A stretch of DNA of 32,637 nt. It comes from Crocosphaera sp. GTDB taxonomy: Bacteria > Cyanobacteriota > Cyanobacteriia > Cyanobacteriales > Microcystaceae. How positions within the stretch are numbered: the first letter of the stretch is position 1; each line of letters begins with the position of its first letter. The stretch lies in the NCBI RefSeq assembly GCF_030064895.1, contig NZ_JASJEB010000038.1, positions 1-32,637 on the forward strand, given 5' to 3'. The notes beneath the pieces were generated by a model. The model was given only the letters and a program-made list of their open reading frames with translations, was not told the origin of the DNA and made no database searches. Shown here one piece after another: positions 1 through 9,231 of this stretch. The translations under genes were made by a program, and so were the position numbers.

Positions 1-1585
1 TAGTAATGGCCGGGCCAGCACCATTATAGGATAGGGGACTAGCAAAGATAACTGGGTTAACAAAATTATGATCAAGGGTAATGGTTTGATTATTATGGTC
101 TAAATTGGTAACTTGACCTATTTCGGCCATAATGATGTCATTGTTAACAGGGGGAGTTGGATCAGGATTCGGATCAGGATCGGGAGTCGGATCAGGATCG
201 GGAGTCGGATCAGGATCGGGAGTTAGATTAGGATCGGGAGTCGGATCAGGATCGGGAGTCGGATCAGTATAAGTAATTTGGATGCGATCATTATTGGCGT
301 AATAATCAATTAACTCAATGGAGCCATTACCACCTAAATTAATAATCAGGTTTTGACCACTTTGGCTTTGAGTGACTTGATCGGAAGCATAATCAAGCTT
401 GAGGGTGTCTTGAGAGGTTCCATAATAGATTATATCCTGACCTGTGGAGACATTAGGATTATAACCACTAATCTCATTGGCAACATTGTTGAGGTAAATC
501 TTGTCATCACTGCTAGAGTTAATAACTTTTTCTACCTCAAAACCATAAGCTATGCCGGTAGAATACATTGTTATGCCGCTACTATGAAATGCGGAGGCGA
601 GCATTCCCCCTCCTCGTAAATCAAGCTTAAACCCATTACTTTGATAATTTAATCCCGAAAAATCTAAGATATCATGACCACCAGAGTCCCAAAGGAGTCT
701 TTTAAGTGAGTTAGAGGTATTTACATCGGAAACCCCATTAACTGTTACTTGATCAATAGTATTACCAAAGACGTAGGTTGTATCTCCCTGATTATGTGCT
801 TTAGCTCCGTATAAATGTTGTAAAGCGGCAACATCGAGGGACATAAACGTTCCGGCATGGTTCATCCCAGAAAACTGAACATTGTAGGTCATTGCCGACG
901 TATCTGTATGATCGAACACAGGATCTAAGGGCGTTCCACCAAATGTATGATCTAATCCCAAGGCGTGCCCTAGTTCATGGATCATGGCCATATAACCATA
1001 TATTCCTGCACCATTCTGAAAGCCATTGGTATTCCCGGAGGTATCGAAACTGGTTTTGAAATGAATATCTCCGGCTCTCTGTGTAAATCCAGGTAAATAA
1101 GCATAGGCATAACCTGGATTGTCTGAATTTTGAACACGGATTTGACCGTAAGTACTTGGATCGGTTTCATCAACTTCTACAAAGTCAATATCAATAACAT
1201 TTTCTAACCAAGTAATAATATCTCTAAAATTATTTTTTACAGCATCACTAACTTCATTAACCCCTGTTTCAGATCCATAGTAAGAATTAGCAAAATCATC
1301 ATCTTCAAAGAAGCTATAGGTAATGATTCTATCTGCACCAGGAGACCATCTTCTGAAAGTGCTATTGCTAGGTAATAAAGCCTGAATAGGTGGAGAATCT
1401 CCCGTATAAGTGTAATAAGTGGAAGAAGTCGAAGAAGTAGATGTGCCTCCAATTGTGCTATTACTAGCAGTCTCGTCATTTTCTTTAGTTCCCTCGAGGC
1501 TACAAGGAGGGCAAAGGCATTTAACATTTTCACTAACAAAAAGGGGCTGTTTACTATTCTGATCTGAGGTTAAGGTGTAAACCAT
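1..1585 (-). CDS. Serralysin-like M10 zinc metalloprotease, 3' end cut off by the window
   Basis: Open frame read leftward from an ATG at 1585 to the window edge, 528 codons with no stop. The metzincin motif HELGHALGLDH supplies three zinc ligands (H203, H207, H213) and the catalytic E204. It is followed by a Met-turn (SAMTYN) and the segment SLDVAALQHLYGA, which is typical of serralysins. The next ~130 residues (GGHDILDFSGL, NLGGNGSIELIDYY) resemble the calcium-binding beta-roll/RTX part of that family. Then comes a Pro-Asp-Thr repeat linker and a new domain starting AEIGQVTNL with NPVIFASPLSYNGAGPA, a segment I associate with large secreted bacterial proteins. The N terminus (MVYTLTSDQNSK) has no signal peptide, so type I secretion through a C-terminal signal outside the window is likely (inference). 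A short Cys-rich stretch (CLCPPC) lies near residue 35. Confidence 0.85.
   Translation of the reverse strand, partial: MVYTLTSDQNSKQPLFVSENVKCLCPPCSLEGTKENDETASNSTIGGTSTSSTSSTYYTYTGDSPPIQALLPSNSTFRRWSPGADRIITYSFFEDDDFANSYYGSETGVNEVSDAVKNNFRDIITWLENVIDIDFVEVDETDPSTYGQIRVQNSDNPGYAYAYLPGFTQRAGDIHFKTSFDTSGNTNGFQNGAGIYGYMAMIHELGHALGLDHTFGGTPLDPVFDHTDTSAMTYNVQFSGMNHAGTFMSLDVAALQHLYGAKAHNQGDTTYVFGNTIDQVTVNGVSDVNTSNSLKRLLWDSGGHDILDFSGLNYQSNGFKLDLRGGGMLASAFHSSGITMYSTGIAYGFEVEKVINSSSDDKIYLNNVANEISGYNPNVSTGQDIIYYGTSQDTLKLDYASDQVTQSQSGQNLIINLGGNGSIELIDYYANNDRIQITYTDPTPDPDPTPDPNLTPDPDPTPDPDPTPDPDPNPDPTPPVNNDIIMAEIGQVTNLDHNNQTITLDHNFVNPVIFASPLSYNGAGPAIT
153..267 (-). repeat. 18-bp tandem repeat encoding a (PDPDPT)n linker
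   Basis: About six copies of an 18-bp unit (GGATCAGGATCGGGAGTC on the + strand) with a few substitutions. On the minus strand each unit encodes Pro-Asp-Pro-Asp-Pro-Thr, and one copy is diverged to PNLT. The tract separates the RTX-like part of the metalloprotease from its next domain. The unit is a multiple of three, so copy-number change would alter linker length without breaking the frame. Confidence 0.9.
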
Positions 1586-2036
1586 ATTTTTTATCTTTGT
1601 TTTTTAGCAGTTATAATGTATTGAAATACACAAATAGTTAAGGCAGAATACAATCATCAAACTTGTTAATTTAACTATTTACATTTTTAAAGTTTATTAT
1701 TTGTTATTTCTAAAATAAAATGTAAAACTTACGTAAATTTCTATTATTTTTGATTTTAATAATTTATTATTACTGACACAAAAAATATTTAAAAAATAAT
1801 ACTGATCAAAACAATTTAGACCTTAAAAATACTTAAATGATGGCAATAAAGTATCTGAAACTAGAAGATTACTATCTCATAAAAGTAGTTTTACATAAGT
1901 AAAATATCGAGTTACTATTTTTGTTCTAATCTTTACAACCTGAGAAAATTTTTATGTTATTCTTACAAAAATAAAACAGTAAAAAAATATATAGGTAAAT
2001 GCAATTTCAGTGAAAATATGAATAAATTAAACAAAA
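1586..2036. other. AT-rich intergenic region, no gene seen
   Basis: 450 bp between the start of the metalloprotease gene and the end of the tlyA-like gene, both on the minus strand. It is very AT-rich and stop-rich on both strands. It must hold the metalloprotease promoter, but I could not single out a convincing -35/-10 pair, operator or terminator. Confidence 0.5.
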
Positions 2037-2849
2037 TTATCGAACTAATTCAGAGAGATTTCCCTTAGTTAATTGGGTAATAATATCTAAAGAATAGTCC
2101 TGGGAACCGCGATCGCAACGCAACCATGCGAGGTATTCCTTATTACCAGCAGGTCCAGTGATGGGGGAAGCGGTTAACCCACAACAGAACCAACCCAAAA
2201 TGTAAGCAGTGTGTAAAACTTGATAAATCGCTTGACTGCGATCCTGCGGATCTCGAACCACCCCTTTTTTGCCAACACGCGATCGCCCTACTTCAAATTG
2301 GGGTTTGATCAATAAAATAACTTCCCTCGGTTCTACTAAAAGATTCCATAAGGGTTCTAAAACTTTGGTTAAGGAGATAAAGGAAACGTCCATCACTCCT
2401 AAATCTGCCGGGGGATTATCTTGATATAATTTTTCAGGAGTAAGATAACGAAAGTTAGTCCGTTCTTTTAAGATCACGCGCGGATCTTGACGTAATGACC
2501 AAGCAACTTGGCCGTAACCCACATCTACTCCGTAAATTTTTTTAGCCCCTGCTTGCAATAGACAATCGGTAAACCCTCCAGTAGAAATTCCACCATCGAG
2601 ACATATACGGTCTTTTACAGCAATTTTAAAGAGTTTTAGGGCTTTTTCGACCTTAAGACCTCCACGGGAGACATAAGGGGGTTTTGCTTTGAGTTCAATG
2701 TCTGCTGTAGTCTGGACTTCTGTTCCTGGTTTATCAATGATTCTCTGATTAACTTTAACTTCTCCGGCCCGAATACAACGTTGCGCTTGTTGACGGGAGG
2801 AACAAAGATTACGTTCTACTAAAAGGAGGTCCAGACGTAGTTTAGACAA
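2037..2849 (-). CDS. tlyA: TlyA family rRNA (cytidine-2'-O)-methyltransferase
   Basis: 270 residues, the usual size for the TlyA/hemolysin A family, which methylates ribosomal RNA with S-adenosylmethionine. An N-terminal S4 RNA-binding domain (RLDLLLVERNLCSSRQQAQRCIRAGEVKVN, about residues 5-60, in two parts) is followed by a Rossmann-fold FtsJ-like domain. The SAM loop is CLDGGISTGGFTDCLLQAGA (about 84-103), with DVGYGQ and the family segment LIKPQFE further on. The start is a TTG: no in-frame ATG precedes the conserved SKLRLDLLL, and the ATG at 2856 is out of frame. The name hemolysin is historical; an rRNA-modifying role is the safer reading. It stands alone, with a 97-bp gap to the next gene. 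Confidence 0.9.
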   Translation of the reverse strand: MSKLRLDLLLVERNLCSSRQQAQRCIRAGEVKVNQRIIDKPGTEVQTTADIELKAKPPYVSRGGLKVEKALKLFKIAVKDRICLDGGISTGGFTDCLLQAGAKKIYGVDVGYGQVAWSLRQDPRVILKERTNFRYLTPEKLYQDNPPADLGVMDVSFISLTKVLEPLWNLLVEPREVILLIKPQFEVGRSRVGKKGVVRDPQDRSQAIYQVLHTAYILGWFCCGLTASPITGPAGNKEYLAWLRCDRGSQDYSLDIITQLTKGNLSELVR

Positions 2850-2946
2850 GGAACATACAGCAGATAGAGCAATTTAATTATAAATTTACTCAAGTTGAAA
2901 GGCAACAATTAGAATTTAGAATTACTAATGATTTTTTGGGTCAACA

Positions 2947-3291
2947 TTAACTAACCTGTTCTAAATATTGTCCTAAATCTTCGATAATACGAGTTAATTC
3001 TGCTTCTGTGGTCAATCTTATCTTATCATCTCGTACTGTTAATAAAACCTTAGCAGCAAAAGGACTGGGATAGATATTTGGATTACAAAAAACTTCTAAA
3101 AATATCTCTCCTGTATAACGATATTCCATCGGTTTTTCGGGTTGTGGCCGTCCCCCAGTTCCCGCATTATTGGCCACTGTTTTCAAGCGTTGCATTAATT
3201 GGTCAATTTCTGATTTAAGTGACGTTGCAGCTTCAGCAGAAAAATTAAACCGAACCGATCCTTGTACTAAATTAAGAGTAAGCTGAGTCAT
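2947..3291 (-). CDS. Small conserved cyanobacterial protein of unknown function
   Basis: 114 residues from an ATG at 3291, with no signal peptide or membrane segment. The N-terminal third reads as a beta strand plus amphipathic helix (SLKSEIDQLMQRLKTVA). A Gly/Pro-rich loop (AGTGGRPQPEKP) follows, then a strand-rich part (EYRYTGEIFLEVFCNPN) and a C-terminal helix (TRIIEDLGQYLEQVS). The organised composition and lack of a better frame on either strand support a real gene, but I recognise no functional domain. It is divergent from the cation transporter gene at 3332 with only about 40 bp between starts, so the two promoters must overlap. Confidence 0.7.
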   Translation of the reverse strand: MTQLTLNLVQGSVRFNFSAEAATSLKSEIDQLMQRLKTVANNAGTGGRPQPEKPMEYRYTGEIFLEVFCNPNIYPSPFAAKVLLTVRDDKIRLTTEAELTRIIEDLGQYLEQVS

Positions 3292-3331
3292 TAGTAAACA
3301 CTATAATGGAATTAACATCTTCATTATCTCA

Positions 3332-4315
3332 ATGATTGGTGAACCTTGTACAATTTATCTCAATATTGTGACAAAAGATAATCGTTCTCAAGTTCGTCGA
3401 GTATTGCTAATAACCCTATTACTCAACTTGTTTGTGATGGGTTTAAAAGCATTTGTTGGTTTCATTACTGGTTCTTTAAGTTTACAAGCAGACGCGCTTC
3501 ATAGTGTTACTGATAGTGCTAATAATGTCTTAGGTTTAGTGGCCAGTAATTTTTCTTCTCCACTTCCCGATCGCCGTCATCCTTATGGACACCAAAAATA
3601 TGAAGGAGTAGCAGCGTTAGGTATTGCTGCTTTTTTGACCATTGCTTGTTTTGAAATTATACAGGGTGCCATTGAAAAAATTTTGCATGGTGGCGATCCT
3701 GTTAATATTTCTGGGGGACAATTATGGATTTTATTAATTGTTTTAGGTATTAATATTTTTGTTGCTTTCTATGAGAGAAAAATCGGAAAAGAGGTAGATA
3801 GTGCTATTTTAATTGCCGATGCTTATCACACCATGAGTGATATTTGGGTTACTATTATGGTGTTATTAGGGTTAATTGGTATTTGGCAAGGACAACAATT
3901 TAATTTACCTCAATTACAATGGTTAGATGTTATTTTTGCTTTTCCTGTTGCTATTTTAGTCTTTTATAGTGGTTGGGAAGTGGTGCGCTCTAATTTACCT
4001 TGGTTAGTTGATGAAGTTGCTATTGCACCTGAGAAAATTCATGAAATTGTTATGCAAGTTCCTGGTGTTATTAACTGTCATGATATTGCTTCACGGGGGG
4101 TAGTAGGAAGACAAGTTTTTTTAGAAATGCACTTAATTGTAGCAGCAAAAGATGTGAAAACTTCTCATGAAATCACTGAAGAAATTGAACTAATTTTAGA
4201 ACAAAAATTCTCTCCTATTCGGATTCTTATTCATGTAGAACCACCCAATTATGAATCATCTAATATTAGTTTTGATTCAGAAAATGGTAATCCCAATAAA
4301 ACTGACGTAGAATAA
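3332..4315 (+). CDS. Cation diffusion facilitator (CDF) family transporter
   Basis: 327 residues. CDF proteins exchange divalent metal ions for protons at the cytoplasmic membrane. The two intramembrane metal-site motifs are present: DALHSVTDSANN in helix 2 (about residues 52-63) and DAYHTMSD in helix 5 (about 167-174). The HPYGHQKYE loop conserved in the family follows helix 2. A C-terminal ferredoxin-like cytoplasmic domain (about 230-310) has VPGVINCHDIASRGVVG and ends with HVEP. The ATG at 3332 has no visible Shine-Dalgarno sequence. An in-frame GTG at 3368, giving a start at VTKDNRSQVRR, is nearer the usual family N terminus, so either start is possible. Metal specificity (Zn, Fe, Mn, Co) cannot be read from the sequence. 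Confidence 0.9.
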   Translation: MIGEPCTIYLNIVTKDNRSQVRRVLLITLLLNLFVMGLKAFVGFITGSLSLQADALHSVTDSANNVLGLVASNFSSPLPDRRHPYGHQKYEGVAALGIAAFLTIACFEIIQGAIEKILHGGDPVNISGGQLWILLIVLGINIFVAFYERKIGKEVDSAILIADAYHTMSDIWVTIMVLLGLIGIWQGQQFNLPQLQWLDVIFAFPVAILVFYSGWEVVRSNLPWLVDEVAIAPEKIHEIVMQVPGVINCHDIASRGVVGRQVFLEMHLIVAAKDVKTSHEITEEIELILEQKFSPIRILIHVEPPNYESSNISFDSENGNPNKTDVE

Positions 4316-4375
4316 CAGAAAGAAGAAAATGGTAGAATCGGTCTCTATATCTAATCAAGCTAATACACCCTACAA

Positions 4376-4408
4376 CCTAATTTTTGTACGTTATGAATAA
4401 AAATTAGG
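4376..4408. terminator. Bidirectional terminator hairpin between convergent genes
   Basis: Perfect 10-bp inverted repeat, CCTAATTTTT and AAAAATTAGG, around a 13-nt loop. It lies between the end of the CDF gene (+) and the end of the small minus-strand gene at 4420. The A/T side of the stem provides a T-run in either direction. The placement between convergent genes fits a shared terminator. Confidence 0.65.
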
Positions 4409-4419
4409 ATCATTCTCAA

Positions 4420-4665
4420 TTAAATTATATCATCGGATTTATGGGACTTATTTATTTTTTCGATACGTTCTTGAATCGCTTTTTTCATGATGTTAATATT
4501 TTCTTCAATAGGAATTCCATCTTTAACAAGGGGTGGATAGGGTTTATTTTTTCCATCAGACTGACGACGACTAAATAGTTGACGAATCGCTTCCATATCA
4601 TCTCTATGGGTTAAAACATAAGCTTTAAGTTCTTGTTTGCTCATTTTACTAAAATCAGGTTTCAT
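4420..4665 (-). CDS. Small conserved cyanobacterial protein (DUF6887-like)
   Basis: 81 residues from the ATG at 4665. The opening MKPDFSKMSKQELKAYVLTHRDD matches in style a family of very short cyanobacterial proteins that begin MKPnF..Mt..eLraYvLeHRdD; DUF6887 is recalled from memory, not searched. The rest is a charged helix (NINIMKKAIQERIEKINKSHK). A longer reading from a GTG at 4743 adds 26 residues that look non-native. The start overlaps the TGA of a broken upstream frame by ATGA, as expected for a former two-gene unit. Function is unknown. Confidence 0.6.
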   Translation of the reverse strand: MKPDFSKMSKQELKAYVLTHRDDMEAIRQLFSRRQSDGKNKPYPPLVKDGIPIEENINIMKKAIQERIEKINKSHKSDDII

Positions 4666-4745
4666 AAAAAATACCAATCTCCGTCTGGGGGAACAATAAT
4701 TTCGATAGTTAATCAAAATTTTTCTACTTAACCCCACTAACACAC
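4662..4745 (-). pseudogene. Remnant of a partner gene upstream of the 81-aa protein
   Basis: In the frame ending at the TGA that overlaps the next ATG, the minus strand reads LTIEIIVPPDGDWYFL, preceded directly by a stop. In another frame just upstream, VLVGLSRKILIN is open. One frame change near 4713 would join them into a plausible C terminus ending PDGDWYF. This resembles the small protein that often precedes this family (DUF6888-like, from memory). No full-length gene can be read upstream, so I call it a relic. Confidence 0.35.
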
Positions 4746-5136
4746 TTTGCGGACTTTTTTAGCGATCGCCTGAAATTTCTTAACATAAATTAATACAGTG
4801 CTGTTTACTTATGTCCGACTACTTAAAATATTGATATTTTTTGAGAATTTATAGGTGGGGACTTCTGCAAACATTTTGTTAAAATGGCAAAGGTAGCACC
4901 AGCAATTGATAAGCTAGGCTTTACCCCCCCCGAAAATTGATAAGTTTTGCTAAACTAGATATGGTATAATTCCTAAAAAAAGTTGACGGTTTTTAGTATA
5001 ACTTTGATGTTAATTTTTGGGTACAATCACGAAAAAATAAGAAAATTTAGATATCATTTTCATCAACTCGAACTACAAATGTCGATTAATGATAAATTAG
5101 AGTAAAATAATATACTGAAGAGTTAGCAAGAACAAT
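4746..5136. other. Intergenic region, no gene seen
   Basis: About 390 bp without a convincing coding frame. It contains a HIP1 octamer at 4762-4769, a run of eight C near 4923, and two AATTGATAAG copies flanking the C run (about 4906 and 4936). A TATAAT hexamer lies at about 4965 but has no well-spaced -35 partner. It may be debris associated with the degraded genes on both sides. Confidence 0.4.
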
Positions 5137-5361
5137 ATGAGTGCTATATCATTTCAAGAGATTATTGATTCCATTGAAAATTTATCCATTGAAGATCAAG
5201 ATTATGTACTTGACTTAATACACAAAAGAAGAATTGATAATCGAGGAGAGGAAATTGCTAAAAATGGACAAGAGAGTCTAAAAAACTTATCCTTCGGCAA
5301 AGGGAAAAAAGAAACAGATCAAGAAATAAAACCTTATTTGTTAGAAAATGAGGAACAATGA
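5137..5361 (+). CDS. Orphan antitoxin-like small protein
   Basis: 74 residues. The layout is a short N-terminal helix, the segment LSIEDQDYVLDLIHKRRIDNRGEEIAKNGQ (in two parts, residues 18-47), and a charged tail with SFGKGKKET. It closely recalls a common cyanobacterial antitoxin type (LSiEDQe.LldLI..RL...RR.EIA.Na.etl...r.G.a..GT). In intact loci a small RelE-like toxin gene follows, overlapping by ATGA. Here the ATGA overlap exists at 5358-5361 but the following frame stops after nine codons. The protein may be non-functional or a free antitoxin; that is inference. Confidence 0.55.
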   Translation: MSAISFQEIIDSIENLSIEDQDYVLDLIHKRRIDNRGEEIAKNGQESLKNLSFGKGKKETDQEIKPYLLENEEQ

Positions 5362-5387
5362 AACTTTTAAGGACAAGCTGTTTTTAA
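5358..5387 (+). pseudogene. Truncated start of a toxin-like gene
   Basis: The ATG overlaps the TGA of the antitoxin-like gene by ATGA and the frame reads MKLLRTSCF then TAA. Toxins of this gene arrangement often begin M..L.RT..F, so this looks like the first codons of the lost partner. Nothing downstream to 5560 continues the frame. The call rests on position and a few residues only. Confidence 0.35.
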
Positions 5388-5569
5388 TTATTAATTCTTA
5401 ATTGCAGAAGATCAAGTTTATTAATTCCCTAGCTATTTCTTGTCAAATGCACATAAACTTTATTTTGTCAAGATAAAGAATAAAGAAGATAAAAAGAATA
5501 CATTTCGTAACAAAACTACTCAGAAAGCCCGAAACAGTTTAATCTAGAGGCTGATTAACTTTTTAAAGA

Positions 5570-5692
5570 TACAACCTTATCGCCTTGGGAAGCAGGGCGA
5601 CTGCCTGCGGAGGCTTTGTAAGACCAAAACTAGACTAGATAAGTCTTGTAGAGGCAATAGCTAATGAAGCGGGAAGCTCCAAAGACGAATAA
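5570..5692 (+). pseudogene. tnpB: Relic of the 3' end of a tnpB (IS200/IS605 family) gene
   Basis: The frame reads YNLIALGSRATACGG, then FVRPKLD, a TAG at 5636, then ISLVEAIANEAGSSKDE and TAA at 5690. The pattern of ACG, a short variable stretch and a terminal (V/N)EAGS...(D/E) matches the C-terminal tails I associate with cyanobacterial TnpB proteins; the zinc-finger core further upstream is missing. The tail is followed by the folded sequence expected at the right end of such an element. The frame is broken by one stop and lacks the catalytic part, so it can only be a remnant. Identification is from recall of the family, not a search. Confidence 0.5.
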
Positions 5693-5757
5693 AACCGTCC
5701 TAAGCTTTTGTCAGTTGGAAGTCCCAACTACAACAAAGTTTAGTTGGGGTACTTCAC
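5680..5757 (+). mobile_element. IS200/IS605-like right end / omega-RNA-like fold
   Basis: Directly after the tnpB-like tail there is a small stem (GACG 5684-5687 with CGTC 5696-5699). A larger one follows: AAGTCCCAACTA (5719-5730) pairs with TAGTTGGG (5741-5748) and ACTT (5751-5754), leaving a 2-nt bulge and a 10-nt loop, and the sequence ends in TTCAC. In IS200/IS605 elements the 3' end of tnpB and the right-end hairpin overlap the omega-RNA scaffold, which commonly ends in such a motif. The 95 bp between this end and apcE are ordinary leader sequence. Confidence 0.45.
5713..5754 (+). promoter_or_regulatory. Alternative hairpins in the apcE upstream region
   Basis: CCAACT (5724-5729) can pair with AGTTGG upstream (5713-5718, short loop) or, in a longer stem, with AGTTGG at 5742-5747. 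The two pairings exclude each other. If transcription of apcE starts upstream of 5713 this could act on the leader RNA. The fold is also explained by the inserted element's right end, so a regulatory role is speculative. Confidence 0.3.
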
Positions 5758-5845
5758 GAAACATCTGGTTTTAATTAAGATGTTGCAAAGATATAAACTC
5801 CGATAAAGGAGTAGAATAGCAATTTTTTTCATGGGAGATAGTTGA

Positions 5846-8542
<2,697 letters not shown>

Positions 8543-8568
8543 TTTAATGATCATTTCCTAAATTTTCA

Positions 8569-8601
8569 TAAAAAAAGGCGCGATTTATCGCGTCTTTTTT
8601 A
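8569..8601 (+). terminator. Rho-independent terminator of apcE
   Basis: An A-run, then GCGCGA, loop TTTA, TCGCG, then TCTTTTTT. The GC stem flanked by A and T runs forms a classic intrinsic terminator about 30 bp after the apcE stop. The symmetry would also stop transcription from the other side. Confidence 0.85.
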
Positions 8602-8634
8602 TAATAAAAATGAATAAAATCTTAGGAGCAAAAA

Positions 8635-9147
8635 ATGCCTAAACTTCGTAATATGTTAATTGGTGCTGGTATTGCTGTGGTGGGTGGTATTGGGACTAAA
8701 ATGGCTGTGGATTATTTTCGCAATCGTGATAAGGAAGAGGAAGTGCCTGAAACTGAGGAAGATGTGGAACCTGGATCTGAAGAAGAAGTTGCTTATGCAA
8801 CGGTAGAAGATAGTACGATTCAAGAATTTCTTGATAATAGTTTTGGTGATCCTGGCCGTTATGTTCCTAGTCGTGCGCCCAAAATATTTGAGTATCAAGG
8901 ATTTCAATGTATGGTCATTTGGGCCTACGATAATAAGAACGAAAAAAATCAATTATTGGCTTTTAAATATACAGATGAAGGTCGTGAAATGATCGCTAGT
9001 GTTGGTTATACTGGCGATTTAACTGACTATAATCTTAGTTTAGAAGAGACACCTTTTGCCATTGAAGTTAATGGGGAACAAATCAATTCTGGTCAAGGAG
9101 AAACCGATGGAACCGATGAAGTCGATCTGGTTCCTGCTGGTAGTTAA
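8635..9147 (+). CDS. Membrane-anchored acidic protein of unknown function
   Basis: 170 residues with a good ribosome site (AGGAG at 8624-8628) before the ATG at 8635. Residues 7-28 form one hydrophobic helix (MLIGAGIAVVGGIGTKMAV) followed by RNRDK, so an N-in anchor or uncleaved signal is likely. A strongly acidic linker (EEEVPETEEDVEPGSEEE, about 33-51) leads to a compact domain of roughly 100 residues with GFQCMVIWAYDNKNEKNQLLAFKYTDEG (in two parts) and a Ser/Gly/Asp-rich tail. I recognise no family. It follows apcE by 93 bp but a terminator separates them, so it is probably transcribed alone; a link to phycobilisomes is not shown. Confidence 0.8.
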   Translation: MPKLRNMLIGAGIAVVGGIGTKMAVDYFRNRDKEEEVPETEEDVEPGSEEEVAYATVEDSTIQEFLDNSFGDPGRYVPSRAPKIFEYQGFQCMVIWAYDNKNEKNQLLAFKYTDEGREMIASVGYTGDLTDYNLSLEETPFAIEVNGEQINSGQGETDGTDEVDLVPAGS

Positions 9148-9180
9148 TTAGCATTCTACCTAAGAAAAAAAATTATTCAA

Positions 9181-9210
9181 TAAGAGAGGGCAATCTTAGA
9201 CCCTCTCTTA
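9181..9210. terminator. Bidirectional terminator between convergent genes
   Basis: Perfect 10-bp inverted repeat TAAGAGAGGG / CCCTCTCTTA with a 10-nt loop. It is placed between the 170-aa gene (+, ends 9147) and the acetyltransferase gene (-, ends 9232). T-rich sequence follows on both strands (TTATTTCATTT on +, TTATTGAATAATTTTTTTT on -). Confidence 0.9.
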
Positions 9211-9231
9211 TTTCATTTATCATTGAAATAT

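Noticed and set aside
153-267. CRISPR-like repeat array
   Set aside because: Units are 18 bp with no spacers and are in frame with the metalloprotease, encoding PDPDPT.
353-619. Plus-strand open frame of 88 codons
   Set aside because: Antisense to the metalloprotease; no ribosome site and no recognisable family.
1237-1539. Minus-strand open frame of 100 codons
   Set aside because: It is a shifted frame inside the metalloprotease coding sequence, whose in-frame translation runs through this stretch and includes the zinc motif further on.
8656-8952. Minus-strand open frame of 98 codons
   Set aside because: It is antisense to the 170-aa gene, which has a good ribosome site and protein-like composition; the antisense product is Phe/Ile/His-rich and unlike a real protein.
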